A stretch of 64,000 nt of DNA from Sesamum alatum (taxonomy: Eukaryota > Streptophyta > Magnoliopsida > Lamiales > Pedaliaceae). The notes beneath the pieces were generated by a model. That model did no database searches and was not told where the DNA came from. It worked only from the letters and a program-made list of their open reading frames with translations. The translations under genes were made by a program, and so were the position numbers. The DNA lies in NCBI GenBank assembly GCA_034509735.1, contig JACGWO010000003.1, positions 13,950,001 to 14,014,000 of the forward strand. Reading direction: 5' to 3'. This document shows, piece by piece, positions 1 through 11,067 of this stretch; positions within the stretch are counted from its first letter, which is position 1; the number at the start of each line of letters is the position of its first letter.

Positions 1-610
1 CATTCCAATAATCACATTAATTATGTATATATATGAATATATACAACACCTTGATTAAGAGAATCATAATTCATCTTTTCCAAGGAAAAAGAGAAGAAAA
101 ATTCGGCCTCTCTTTCCCTCATACATCTCGGCCACTCTCTCCCTCTTCCACTTGTGTTCTTCATTTGATCTTGGATCAAAAAGGAAGAACAAAGTAGGTT
201 TAAGAGAACATTAATTCATAGTGTTTATTCTCTTAAATCGATTCCTTCATAAACCCGTTTTCTTCTAGCAAGGAGAACGTGTGTTTTACTTCCGGTGTAG
301 TGTGGATCACCTTTGGAGAATCCATACGTTTGGATTTTGTGAACATTCTGGAGAAAGAACAACGAAAGTAGCCGCGCACACGTGAAATCTGCAAAGGTAA
401 CGGTTTATTACGCTTTAGTAGATTTACATTTTATCTTTGCCCTATGTATTATATATATGCTTCTATGTTAATACATCCTAAATCGAACGCCCGGTTAAGC
501 ACCCAAGGGTACACCCCTTGGGATCACGTTTATTTAAATTGTTTAAATTTACGTACTATTACACTTTCTCGCTTCTGCTCGCGCTCCCGGCCGGATCCGC
601 TTGTCCTTCA
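1..610 (+). mobile_element. 3' part of a solo-type LTR (family L), inner copy
   Basis: This is the downstream part of an LTR that enters from the left window edge. It ends in a GC-rich stretch and the terminus TTGTCCTTCA at 610, closely resembling the ends of the LTRs at 56497-61027 (reverse) and 58352-60367 (forward), which also finish in a GGATCC/GATCC-type block followed by TTCA. It carries the family's short segment with 'acaccccttg' near 510. What follows at 611 resumes the middle of another LTR of the same family, so this copy is probably nested in that one. Its 5' end and any internal region lie outside the window. Confidence 0.6.
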
Positions 611-1045
611 CATTCAAGGTAGAACATTAGAGACATCAGTAGCGTTAATCAATAGCGTTGTATTGATGTCTCTTCTCCCCTAAATGATTTCTTGCTAGCA
701 CGAGTTCATTGGTATCCGGTGAAGCGTGTGGACTTTTTTTAGAGGGTCTCTACGTTGGGATCTTGGTGGCAAATCGGGGAATAATGCGTGTAGTCGAACG
801 AAGAAAACTACGAGGGTAACGTTTCCTCTTTATGTTTCTTGTTCCTCCAAATTCTATGGCCTCCATGTTGTGTACTTTCTTGAACATGAGATACACCGAA
901 CGCCTAGGAGAATCAAGGACACACCCCTTGATCTGTTATGCATGGTTGATGTATGCTTTAATTTCGATTTATTTTACATTTTGCATTTTATATTTACACG
1001 CCTCCGCACTTCCGCCGCGCCTTTCTCGGGCCTATCCAACTTACA
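611..1045 (+). mobile_element. 3' part of family L LTR, outer copy
   Basis: Sequence homologous to about 60000-60367, sharing 'agagggtctc', 'aaatcgggga' and 'atggcctccatg'. It includes the second copy of 'acaccccttgat' near 921 and ends TTACA at 1045. The following bases gtaaccactaac match the gypsy 3' LTR at 10414, so this LTR sits inside the 5' LTR of the gypsy element; gtaac (1046-1050) is the expected right target duplication. No internal retroelement genes are visible for this copy. Confidence 0.6.
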
Positions 1046-1540
1046 GTAACCACTAACCTGGAAAGCCCAACAAAAAAGCTAGTCAACATACAACAGGCAT
1101 TCCATGATGTGCAGGTGCCTGACACGTGGGGACACCTCATGTTAAAAGATCTCGTCCAAATTCTCAAGGACATATGCCTCTCAACGACATACGACTCTCA
1201 ACAAGACTCCTTCGGAATCGGATGCACGACCCCCTATAAAATGACTTGTTGTGCCGTCATTTTTCAAGTAACATCTTTTCCACTTTGCAACTTTACTTTC
1301 ACTCAACTTCTCTCAATCTCTAAGTTATTTTCAACTTCTCACACACAATTTCATCACTAAATAATCACACTCTACCATTATTCTCACTTATTTCAAGTTT
1401 TTCCATTTATTTTATTCAGCATAACATTACTGACTTAATCATCTGAATGCTAACCCTCACTGCAGGTTAGTCCGCCCTCAATCTTGGGATTTTCATGAAG
1501 ATCCCTTGGCTTTTGTGGTGCTTCTGGTCCCCGGTACGCA
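1046..1540 (+). repeat. 5' LTR of gypsy G1 (3' portion)
   Basis: Aligns to 10414-11067 in the 3' LTR, including a TATAAA box (1235-1240 versus 10760-10765), the segment 'attactgacttaatcatc' and the terminus acgca. The LTR ends in CA at 1540, directly before the primer-binding site. By comparison with the 3' LTR, roughly its first 130 bp are separated from it by the LTR insertion ending at 1045 and lie left of the window. It would have driven transcription of the element. Confidence 0.8.
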
Positions 1541-1562
1541 TAATTGGCGCCTACTATGGGAA
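1541..1562 (+). other. Primer-binding site of gypsy G1
   Basis: The bases 'taattggcgcctactatgg' start immediately after the LTR terminal CA. The core 'ttggcgcc' is the usual plant Tat/Athila primer-binding core. The related element at 56261 has the diverged form 'taattggcgttg'. Assigned from position and core match only. Confidence 0.65.
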
Positions 1563-1585
1563 ATACTTGAGATTTAACATGAGAA

Positions 1586-2908
1586 ATGTCAAGTTCAGAC
1601 AATGGTGGAGATAACAGTTCTTTTGAGGGAAATAGGTCTCTCCCTGCTGCAGCTGGATTTGGTGGTCCATCTTGGGAGCAAGCACTGGAAGGACTCAACG
1701 TCCCAGCTCCTGCCTTTGACCCGACAGCCGTGCTTGCTACCGCCAACCCGCCGTTCTATGAGCAAGTGCGATGATTCATCGTGGAGACCATTCAATCAAC
1801 GCTCCAAGGCACCCCAACTAATGGTGTAGGACAACCTTCTTAGCAGGAGCCTAGAGCTGATTTGCCAATCCCCGCTGCATTGCAACAAGGTGATCTGGTA
1901 CCTGCTGACCCCTCCAGCAAGGAGCCAGCATCACAGGAACCTCTCGAGTATTGGCACTCTCTCAGGAAGGAAATGGTGGTACTCCGCCAAGAGGTGAAAA
2001 AGGAGGTCTTGCCTGTTGAGGGAGGCATTCCCTTTAGCTGACATCATGGCCGAAGAGCTCCCTGCTCATATCAGGGCACCTTTGCGCCTACCTGCGTAGA
2101 ATGGCACTACCAACCCTGCTGAGCACATGCATAAGTTCGAAAATGCAGCCTTACTAAACAGGTATACTGATAGTGTTAAATGTCGTATTTTTCTTACTAC
2201 ACTAACCGACTCTGCTCAATAATGGTTTGACCAGCTCCCCGCTGGATCATTTAGATCTTTTGCAGAGTTTAGTTCCCTTTTCCGGTACCAGTTTGCTAGT
2301 AGCAAGAAGTACTGAAAGTCGGCCATCATTCTTTTCGAGGTCAAACAGAAGGAAAATAAAACATTGAGGACGTATGTCCAATGCTTAAACAATGCAATCT
2401 TAGAAGTCCCTACTGTCCACAAGGAGGTACTGGTCAGCGCTTTTACCCAAGGCCTCCGGGTAGAGCCCCTCTTCGAATCCTTGGCAAAGAAACCTGCACT
2501 AACTTTCACGAAGTTTTAGCTCGAACAGAGAAGTAAATGAATCTTGAAGATGTCCGACTGGTGAGAAAGGGGGACAACCAGGACAAGAGGAAGAAGGTCG
2601 ACACTTCATCCTCCTGCAGGAGCAGGGGAGAGCCTAGAGGGCGGCTCAATCCTCTTGATCCAAAGAACGAGCATTACACCTCATCGATCACCAGCCCAAC
2701 ATGGATGCTAATGGCCATAGATCGTCATCTTGCTCTGCGGTGGCCCAAGGGCGCTGAGGAAGGCCCCCAGCTTCCTAAGTCCAAATATTTCTACAGGTAC
2801 CACAGGGAGTATGGACACGATACCAACAGGTGTCGCCAGCTAAGAAAAGAGATAGAACGGCTCCTTAAAGCCAGCTACCTGAAGGACTACGTTGATAAGG
2901 ATCGATGA
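1586..2908 (+). pseudogene. gag remnant of gypsy G1
   Basis: Begins with ATG at 1586; the same start context (gagaaATG) recurs in the second gypsy at 56305. Reading runs through a Ser/Pro/Ala-rich N-terminus, then a capsid-like segment near 2105-2510 (HMHKFENAAL, QWFDQLPAGS-type motifs seen around stops), then a basic segment and a nucleocapsid-like block at about 2790-2870. That block keeps the histidine and last cysteine (YGHDTNRC), but the first cysteine is tyrosine. In-frame stops occur near 1772, 2218, 2314 and 2518, so no full Gag can be made. The role would have been packaging of element RNA. The open stretch 2537-2908 is its best-preserved part. Confidence 0.8.
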
Positions 2909-3049
2909 CGTGAATAGAAGGAGGAACACTCTCAATATTGTGACTCTTGCAGGAGCGAGGAGCAGACCGCTAACCCTTCTAGGAGGGAGCACATAAAGGA
3001 GAAGTTTCTTGCTGAAGAACAGACCCTAGAGAACATCTCTACTAAAGGG

Positions 3050-3760
3050 GTGATCCATATGATTGTAGGAGGACCTACTGATCGGGACTCTAGCAAACCT
3101 AGATGTGCCAATGCCCGCACTACCAGAGCTGTCATGGAGCTCGACCACAAACCACCAGCAGAGGATCGTATGATCCAGTTCGGACATGTTGATATACAAG
3201 GAGTTCATTTACCTCATAATGATGCACTTGTTATTTCTGCGACTTTAGCTAATTACACCGTGCAACGTATCTTTGTGGATTCTAGTAGTTCTGCAGATAT
3301 CCTCTTCTACCGGGGTCTATAGGCAGATGGAGCTTAGTGACACCCCGTTGGAGCCGGTGGACACATCACTATATGGCTTTGCAGGGGAGGTTGTGCAACC
3401 CCTAGGGCAATCCTGTTCCCCTTGTCTTTGGAGCAGAACCTAACAGGAAAACCAAGATGATCCACTTTCTTATAATGGACATGCCCTCATCATACAACGC
3501 CATTTTTGGCGACCTGCACTAAATGCTTTCCAAGCTGTTGTCTCCACCTACCACATGAAGCTGAAGTTCCCTACTAGAGCTGGAGTAGGGGAAGTCATAG
3601 GCAACCAGTATACAACATACAAATGCTATGTCAAATCTGTGAAAGGAGGCAACAAGAAGAACATGGAGATAGACCTTTCTCAACCCAACAGGGAGAAAGG
3701 TAAAAGACCTATGCAGTACGACGAGCAAGGTAATGAAATTATTTCTTGAGTTCAGCCCAC
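3050..3760 (+). pseudogene. Aspartic protease remnant of gypsy G1
   Basis: The reading frame 3050-3322 contains a retropepsin-like segment ending VDSSSSADILFYRG. In this family the active site is normally D-S-G; here the third residue reads serine (bases near 3281-3289), so the catalytic loop is altered in addition to a stop at 3322. A second open piece, 3555-3749, continues the linker toward reverse transcriptase. It would have cut the element polyprotein. Family membership is from motif recognition; loss of activity is inferred. Confidence 0.7.
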
Positions 3761-3810
3761 TGAGGAACTGCTGAGCATCCAGCTGGTACTAGGAGAGCCA
3801 AATAAAGCCA

Positions 3811-4990
3811 CTAGGATCGACTCTCAGCTGAGCCCTGACTTAGCAGGGCAACTAACCACTTTCTCGCAGGAAAATGTGGATGTCTTCGCATGGTCAACCC
3901 ATGATCTAATAAGTATTGACCGAGCATTGCTGTGCACAGCTTGAACTTGGACCCTACCTTCCCTTCTGTAAAGCAGACGAAGAGACATTTCGGTCCTGAG
4001 AAGGACAAGGTTATGCAGGAAGAGGTAGGCAAGCTCCTTGGTGCGGGACATATTAAGGAGATCCAATTCTTCGAGTGGTTGTCCAATGTGGTACTTGTCC
4101 TAAAGCCAGGTAACAAATGGCGCATGTGCATAGATTTCAGATATGTAAATAAAACTTGTCCTAATTTCTATCCCTTACGTTGTATAGACCAGTTGGTGGA
4201 TTCCACCTCTGCTCATGAGCTGTTAAGCTTAATGGATGCCTCGTAGGGTTACCACTAGATTATGCTTAATCCCGATGACTAGAAGCGAGTAAGCTTTATC
4301 ACATCATGGGGAACATATTATTACATTGTCATGCACTTCGGGCTAAAAAATGCAGGTTCTTCTTATAACGGTTGGTGGACCGTATGTTCCGAGAATAGTT
4401 CGGATGCAACATGAAAGTATACGTGGACGACATGCTGGTAAAGAGCTGACTGGATGACCAACACATTATAAAAACATTCAACATACTGAGGAAGTACCAT
4501 ATGAAACTGAACCCAACCAAGTGTATATTCGGAGTTTGGAGCGGACAATTCCTGGGCTACATGGTGACAGAGAAAGGCATTTAGGTCAACCCAGATGAGA
4601 TAAGAGCAGTCCAAGAGATGAAACCTCCTACCAACCTCAACGAAGTCTAAAAACTTGTTGGCCGCATTGTTGTTCTCAGCAAGTTCATATCCCGCTCAGT
4701 TGAATGCAACTTTTTCCCTTCTTTAAAGCCTTGAGGAAGGCCAAGCATTTTAACTGGGATGAGACCTGCCAAAAAGCTTTCCAGGACCTAAAGGCCTACC
4801 TGGCCAAGCTGGCCTTTCTTACTAAGCCTTCAGTAGGTGAACCATTATATTTCTACCTCGCCGAATGATAGCACGCCGTATGTTCCGTGCTGATAAAGGA
4901 GGAGGACGAAACTCAAAAACCAATCTACTACGTCAGCAAGGTATTGCATGGCGTTGAGAAGCGCTACTCTGAGGTAGAAAAGTTAGCATT
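3811..4990 (+). pseudogene. Reverse transcriptase remnant of gypsy G1
   Basis: Fragments of a gypsy RT in order: fingers/palm 3932-4246 (KWRMCIDFRYVNK and PLRCIDQLVDST blocks), the catalytic YVDD at 4420-4431 followed by MLVKS, then a thumb/connection piece with VNPDEIRAVQEMKPPT near 4589-4630. These lie in different frames and are broken by stops (for example at 4244, 4279 and 4582), so the enzyme cannot be made although YVDD itself is intact. The similarity to Tat-type RT is strong enough to classify the element. Confidence 0.85.
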
Positions 4991-5119
4991 TTCCTTGGTA
5001 AACAACTGCTAGAAAATTACGTCCTTATTTTTTTATCGCATTCTATTATTGTATGCACTAACACCCCCCTGCGAACCACGCTGGGGAAAGCTGAGACTTT
5101 AGGTAGGATGATCAAATGG

Positions 5120-5720
5120 GTTTTTGAGCTCAACGAGTATGACATCTCCTACCAGCCTAACGACTATCAAGGCCCAAACACTAGCTAAATTCATGATCGA
5201 AACCACACTTGCTGAGGAAGACGAAGGAAAATGGCTACTCCAAGTAGATGGCTCCTCCACCTACTCCGGCAATGGAACAAGAATCGTGCTAACTAGCCTA
5301 GAAGGATATGAACTAGAATTTGCCTTAAGATTTGACTTCAAGGTTTCAAACAAATGTTGAGTACGAGGCCTTCATAGCAGGTATCAAGATGGACATCTAT
5401 GCCGGAGCGAGCAATTTGACGGCCTACTCCGATTTTCAGCTGGTAACCAACCAAGTGGAGGGTATGCATGACGCTAAGAAGGACCGAATGAATGAGTACC
5501 TCCAGGAAGTAGGTGAGCTCAAGAGCAGGTTGAAGAGCTTCCAGCTGCACCAAATTCCCTGCACTGAGAACACTAAGGCGGATTACCTTGCCTGGTTGGC
5601 TAGCTTCCTAGCCGACTGCAGTACTCGTACTATCACTATAAGGATCCTCACCAAGGTCTCACTTGATAATAATGTGAAGAAGGAATCCTTCCTGCTGACG
5701 AGAATGAAGCAGCTCGCCTG
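5120..5720 (+). pseudogene. RNase H remnant of gypsy G1
   Basis: Two overlapping open pieces (5124-5360 and 5332-5721) in different frames make a retroelement RNase H. The first contains the catalytic-type LLQVDGSST; the second contains VEYEAFIAGI (the Glu motif), LTAYSDFQLVTNQVEG (the second Asp) and a C-terminal ENTKADYLAWLAS block. A one-base frame change near 5340-5360 separates the halves. It would have degraded the RNA strand during reverse transcription. The order RT-RNase H-INT agrees with gypsy elements. Confidence 0.8.
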
Positions 5721-5742
5721 AAGAGCAGGGCAGCTAGGTTTA

Positions 5743-6700
5743 CTATGCTAGGGGGAATCCTCTACAAGCGCAGCTTCTCCTAGCCCTACCTTCGATGCCT
5801 ATTGGCAGAAGAGGGCAAGTCTGTGCTGCAGGAGATACACGAAGGATCCTGCGGATCTCACATAGGTGGCATGGCCTTAGCAGAGAAGACTTAAGAGCCA
5901 GATACTTCTGGCCTACTCTAAAAAGGATGCAGTGGATTGGGTAACAAAGTGTGAGCACTGCCAGAGGCATGCCCCCCTCATCCATTCACTAGCTGAGCCC
6001 TTTAAGGCCCTCTCTGCACCTTGCACAATTTTCCAGTGGGACATAGCCATAGTTGGTCCTTTCCCCGTCTCACAAGGACAACGCAAGTTTCTACTGGTAG
6101 CAATAGACTACTTGAGCAACTGGGTAGAAGCTGAACCCATCGCCAAAATCACCAAAAATGAAGTGCTTAAATTTTTATGGAAGAATATAGTATGCAGGTA
6201 TGGCAACCTCATGTTTTTATTTCTAATAATGGTTGCCAACTTCAGGGTTGGAGAATCCAAAACTAGTGCGCCGACCTAGGCATCCAACAGTACTTCACCT
6301 CAGTAGCCTACACCGAAGCTAATGGCAAGTAGAGGTCACAAATCGAATTTTGGTGCAAGGCATCAAGATTAGGCCACAACAAGCAGGAGGGCAGTGGGTA
6401 GACGCCCTGCCCAGCGTGTTTTGGTCTAACAAGATCACCCCCAGATCAACCACAAGAGAAACTCCCTTCAACTTAGTGTTTGGCTCATAAGTTGTAATCC
6501 CTTTGAAGCAAGGCTGGAAACCTTCAGAATCCAGCACTACGAGTAGGAAGGCAATGATGCGCTACTACGTGCTAACCTAGACGTAGGAGAGAAAGTTCAA
6601 GAAAATGCTAGAACCAAAATGGAAAGATACAAACAGAAGGTAGTTAATGCCTAAAACAAGAGGTGAAGAGGAGAGAGTCCTAGGTGGGAGATCTCAACCT
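5743..6700 (+). pseudogene. Integrase remnant of gypsy G1
   Basis: The N-terminal zinc-binding segment is visible around 5840-5990 (GSHIGG, CEHCQRHAP) and the catalytic core at 5932-6279 (FQWDIAIVGPFP with the first Asp, LLVAIDYLSNWVEAEPI). At about 6218-6235 the usual second-Asp motif S-D-N-G reads as S-N-N-G in the appropriate frame, a likely loss of a catalytic residue. A later piece near 6470-6490 resembles the LVFGSEAV-type motif but is followed by a stop. It would have inserted element DNA into chromosomes. Confidence 0.75.
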
Positions 6701-8400
6701 GAGATGAGCAAGTGTGTTAAAATCAGTAGGAAAGCTAGCTCCTAAATTGGGAAGGTCCTTACAGGATCAGCCAGATTGTCAAATTCGGAGCATACGAGCT
6801 GGAAGACGTAAATGGCTGAAGGATCTCCCAACCCTGGAATACTTACAACCTCAGGAAGTTTTACTCCTAAACCTCCTCCTCCGTGCTCATAACTTTGCTA
6901 CTTTCTTAAGCACCATTATACGATTGAAAAAAGAGCGATGCTTGCTCCTTTGCTATACTCTGCTTTATCAACAGGTTAAGAACCTTGTTGGCTTCCAGTT
7001 TTCATAAGTCACCTTGTTGGCGCACACATACAATAAGTCGCCCAGTTGGCGCACGCAATAAGCCATCCTGCTTGCACATTCTTACTCGCTTCCAGCACTG
7101 ATAAGCCACCCTACTGGCACACTCTTGCTGGCTTCAAAGCCCTAATAAGATGCCCCCGAAGGGGACATCCCTACTCATGCTACAGGCTGAAAACCTAAAC
7201 TAATTGCCTTCAACAGGCATACTCATCTAGCTATGATAGCTCATACATGATGGCATGCATATGCTTCCTTACTAGGAGTATCTTTATACTTGTTGTTTCG
7301 AGCACTCTCTTACTTCCTACTATACTAGGTCATGCTTTGTTCTTGCTGGATAAAGCTATCCCGAGAGGTCTCAAAGCCACCAGGGCAAGGACCACATGTC
7401 CTGGCCAACTTGCTCAGACCCGGGCATCAAGGCATGTTCATTTACCATTAGGTATCAAAGTGAATCTAAGGCATCAAAGTGCCATCAATCAAAGCAAAAG
7501 TATTTAAAAGCCCACACCAGGGCATTGTCAAACCTCACACAGGAGGTACCAAATATCCAACAGAAAAACAAAATTTATTCTTCTTGCAGAAAGAAGGGGA
7601 CATGTTCATTTACCAGCAGGAGGGGGCACATTCCCTTTACCAGCTGGAGTTGGAGGCTCAGATATCAGAGGAACTACGTCCTCCACCACCTGACCCGTAA
7701 GGTCCAAAGACATGGGGTCATCTCTAGCTGGTGGACACCCTGGCACTTGAATAGACTCATGATCATCGGGATCAGAGGTAGTAGCCAGACTTGCTCTCTT
7801 GTCCAGGAAGGAGGCATCAACATCTGCAGGAGGATAGCCAGCAGCCGCGAATTGCTGCGTACAGGTCTAGAACCCGTGATAGTAGTACTTTAGGGCCTTG
7901 TCAACCAGGCTGTGGAACTCGAGAGTCTTGGTATAGCCAGCCAGACGGCTCCGCTAGATGCCCTCCAGCATGTCTCTGCCCTCCTCCGTCTCTGGGTAGC
8001 TCCGGATCAACTCTTTCCTCCTATTCTGTTTGCAACACAGTTTGTTCCAAGCGAGTATGCAGGGTGGTTACCTCTTCTAAGGTGGCGAAGGCTGGCAGTG
8101 TCCTCCACGTGCAACTCATTCTCCTTTTTTACTGCCTTTCTCAGCCAACAATTAGCCTCTTTCAGCTCCTTAACCCTCTTGAGAGAATTCTCAAACAGGG
8201 GACCTCCATGCTCCATCCAACTGAACATGCTACCTCCCAGCATAAAGGCCTACACAATGGCATGCTGGTACTCTTTAACATTCTATGTATCCAACTATGG
8301 AATGCTGGCACTTACCTTGTTGAGGTGAGTAGCAAACAAGCCAAGGGCCTGGGTCCTGGGCAGATTATCAAAGTACGTCCTGTCTATGGGTGGCCTACCC
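6701..8400 (+). other. 3' non-coding region of gypsy G1
   Basis: Downstream of integrase the plus-strand frames are short and show no recognisable domain. Between about 7005 and 7150 there is a degenerate array of roughly 30-bp units, each with 'ataagtc/cc' followed by 'ttggcgca' or a variant. Long 3' regions of this type are usual in Tat elements. The modest open frames here (for example 7396-7893) have no motif I recognise and I do not regard them as genes. Confidence 0.5.
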
Positions 8401-8404
8401 TATT

Positions 8405-9660
8405 TTAGGAAATCAGCAGCACGACTGCTCTCACCTTCCTCCAACAGCAAGGAATGATCTTCCTACAAGGACCAGTTGGGGAGGAACCTTTTCTTAACCG
8501 CCCTTTCTTCAGTAAGATGAAGAGTCCCAGCTCTGGTGGTAGGGCGAGAAGCAGGGGGTGCAAGGAAGTCGGACTGACCCTTAACCTTTTTGGAAGGGGT
8601 GGGAATAGGGTCAGCAGGGCTCTTACCCTTGGGATCCCCTGTGAAAGCAAGGAGGACTCTTCAGCAGGGTCCACGGGTAGAGGAGCCAACACCTGGAAGC
8701 TTGTCCGACTTTTCCTGCAACAACTTTTGGAACATCTTTCCTGCACTCCGAAGGTAAAATACACACATCAATATATTTATTAGTAATTCCCTTGTAGTAG
8801 GGAAGCAATACACAAAAGTCTGCAAGAGAATATATCAGCAACCAGATCCATGTCCGCCTCTCAGGGCTCAGCCCAAACCGGTGGAGAATAGCAGGATGCA
8901 CTAACTTGCGAGGGTTAAGGGGAGAAGCATTCACACGTTCTAACAAGGCCTGAAAGGCAGCAGGATGGGTCCGAGTAGAATATTTCAGTTGTTCAGGGGG
9001 ATTCACAATCCATACCTGAGGGAATCACTAAGGGGTGGGAGAAGAAATGAAGAAATAATGGCACTTTTACTCCTGTACAGAGGTTTTAGTGGGCAGGAAC
9101 CGAGCTTCCCCTCGGGAGGTAAAATAAAACAAACCCAGCCCCGCTCTCTTGACCATAAAGAAATAATTGAATTAGGCAGCAGAAGGGGTTTCCCCAGATT
9201 TTTCACCAAAATGTAAAAGCTCGAGAGTAGGCTAAAAGATTTCGGGACAAGCTGGTTCAAGGGTATGTTCAACAGGGTGGCTACATCACGGAAAAATGGG
9301 GGGACAGGAAAGCGCGGGCCTGCCTCCAGTTAGGTTAAATAGAAGCACAGGAAACCAACATGAGGGAAGTGGGGACGTGCATCTGTAGCAGGGACCTAGA
9401 TCACGAAATCACCAAGTATCCCATATTTACTTCTGATGCTCACAACATCCCCTTAGTAAACGTAGTCCTATAAATACTAAAGGGATCAACCCTAGTCGCC
9501 ACCAATTCCGCCTTCTTCCTCTCCCTCACCTCCTCACTCTGACCCTCCTCCTTGCTCACTCCCATGGTGGGAGGCAGAGTCTGAGGCAGCAGGATCCTCC
9601 CTATCATCTCTAGAAACCCCAACCAAATCAATGAAAACATCCTCTATTGCATCTTTATCT
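8405..9660 (-). pseudogene. Antisense ORF relic (Tat-type aORF) in gypsy G1
   Basis: On the minus strand, opposite to gag-pol, three consecutive frames form one decayed protein: 9440-9640 (start ATG 9640, MGVSKEEGQSEEVRER within), 9003-9272 (LNQLVPKSFSLLSSFYILVKNL, then GWVCFILPPEGK) and 8623-9006 (HPAAFQALLERVN, PAILHRFGLSPERRTW). The pattern resembles the plant 'putative transposon protein' found as an antisense ORF downstream of integrase in Tat elements. Stops and frameshifts break it at about 9438 and 9003. Its function in live elements is not known to me. Classification is by position and general sequence character. Confidence 0.55.
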
Positions 9661-9940
9661 ATACTACCAGTTGACAGGATTCCAAAGAAATAAGGGGAAG
9701 AGGAGCAAGGGATTGTACCTAAAACAAGAAGAAAGCAAGCAAGGAATTCCTGGAAAAAACCCTAAATTCTGAAAACCTGCAAAAGGGAGAAGACTTATTT
9801 CAGAAATTTGGGAGAATTTTTTTTCAGAAACAGAAGGGAGGGTGACTTACTTTGGAAGCACGAGGGACGTATGAGCTGACCCCCTCGAAGTGGCCTTATA
9901 TACTCAATAGTCGAACAGTCTCGCTCGCGCTGGATTCTAC

Positions 9941-9941
<1 letters not shown>

Positions 9942-9987
<46 letters not shown>
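9942..9987. repeat. (CT)n microsatellite
   Basis: An uninterrupted CT dinucleotide run of about 23 units in the 3' region of gypsy G1, followed by CCCCCGC. Length polymorphism is likely. Confidence 0.95.
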
Positions 9988-9989
<2 letters not shown>

Positions 9990-10267
9990 CCGCTTGTCGC
10001 GAAAGCACTAATCACAGGCCGTCTGCTGGGCCATGCGCAGATAAGTTCCCTTCTTTTTTTTACTTTGTTGTAATGATTATCCTACCACTCTCTACATATA
10101 GACACATATCCCCCCCAATTTCGTGTGTTTACATGCAACAGGATTCCATGGCACAACAGGATCTGAACAGCACAGCTGGACTTTCTCTTGCCCAGGTAGA
10201 AACAAACCCTATCTTTTCCTTGCAGGACCATTTCATCCTACTCCAACAGGTCTCACACTCCTGGAGT

Positions 10268-10286
10268 TGGGGAGGGGAGGGGGGAG
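10268..10286 (+). other. Polypurine tract of gypsy G1
   Basis: A run of G and A (ggggaggggaggggggag) directly before TGATGATGCCCC, the 5' terminus of the 3' LTR. This is the expected plus-strand primer in reverse transcription and fixes the LTR start. Confidence 0.75.
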
Positions 10287-11067
10287 TGATGATGCCCCCT
10301 AAAAGTATCCCTTTTACAAGACCAAGAACAAGGGTAGGCCCCTAAACAGAATAGCCCAGCAGGCCAGGTCTACTTCGCCCAAACTATAAGATGCTTATCC
10401 ATAGGGCCCCATTGTAACCACTAACATGGCAGGTCCAAGGAAAAAGCCCCTTTTAGCAAGCCTAATCATCATACAATACGGATTCCACGACGTACAGGTG
10501 GCTGACACATGGGAACACATCATGTTAAAAGATCTCATCCAAATTCTCAATGAGCCGACTGGAATTCAAATTTTCTCAGTAGGTAACTACTTCGCAAAAA
10601 AAGTTGGCAAACCTGGCAAGGTTCAATCAAACGGTCTTATCTCAGTCAATTTTTATCTAAATCTCATGCGGTTTGTTGGAGAAGATATCTGACTTTCCAG
10701 GATTTCCAACGACGTATGGTTCTCAACAAGAATCCACCGGAACCGGACGCACAAGCCCCTATAAAATGACTCATTATGCAGTCATTTTTACAAGTAAGAT
10801 CTTTTCCACTTTGCAACTTCACTTTCACTCAACTTCTCTCAATCTCTAAGCTATTGTCAGATTCTCACACACGATTTCATCACTACATAATCACACTCTA
10901 CCATTATCCTCATTTACTTCAAGTTTTTCCATTTATTTCATTCAATATAATATTACTGACTTAATCATCGGAGTGCTAACCCCTTACTACAGGTTAGTCC
11001 CCCCTCAATTTTGGGATTTTTGTGAAGATCCTCGACTTTTTATGGTGATATTGGACAACAATACGCA
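10287..11067 (+). repeat. 3' LTR of gypsy G1
   Basis: A 781-bp repeat starting TGATGATGCCCCC after the polypurine tract and ending ACGCA at 11067. It contains TATAAA at 10760-10765 and aligns with the 5' LTR and with the LTR at 55531-56260. Differences from the 5' LTR are frequent, including a segment near 10550-10700 without counterpart in the 5' copy, which indicates an old insertion or an internal deletion of the 5' copy. Confidence 0.8.

Larger units (their letters stand above)
1046..11067 (+). mobile_element. Decayed Ty3/gypsy element, Tat-type (element G1)
   Basis: A complete but dead LTR retrotransposon. Order: 5' LTR (interrupted at its left), primer-binding site, gag, protease, reverse transcriptase, RNase H, integrase, a long 3' region with an antisense ORF relic, polypurine tract, 3' LTR. 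The two LTRs align over most of their length (compare 1100-1540 with 10490-11067). The domain order, the gag and RT peptide motifs, the 'attggcgcc' primer-binding site and the antisense ORF downstream of integrase all point to the Tat branch of plant gypsy elements. Every coding domain carries stops or frameshifts and at least two active-site changes are visible, so it cannot be autonomous. The left target duplication is outside the window. Confidence 0.85.
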
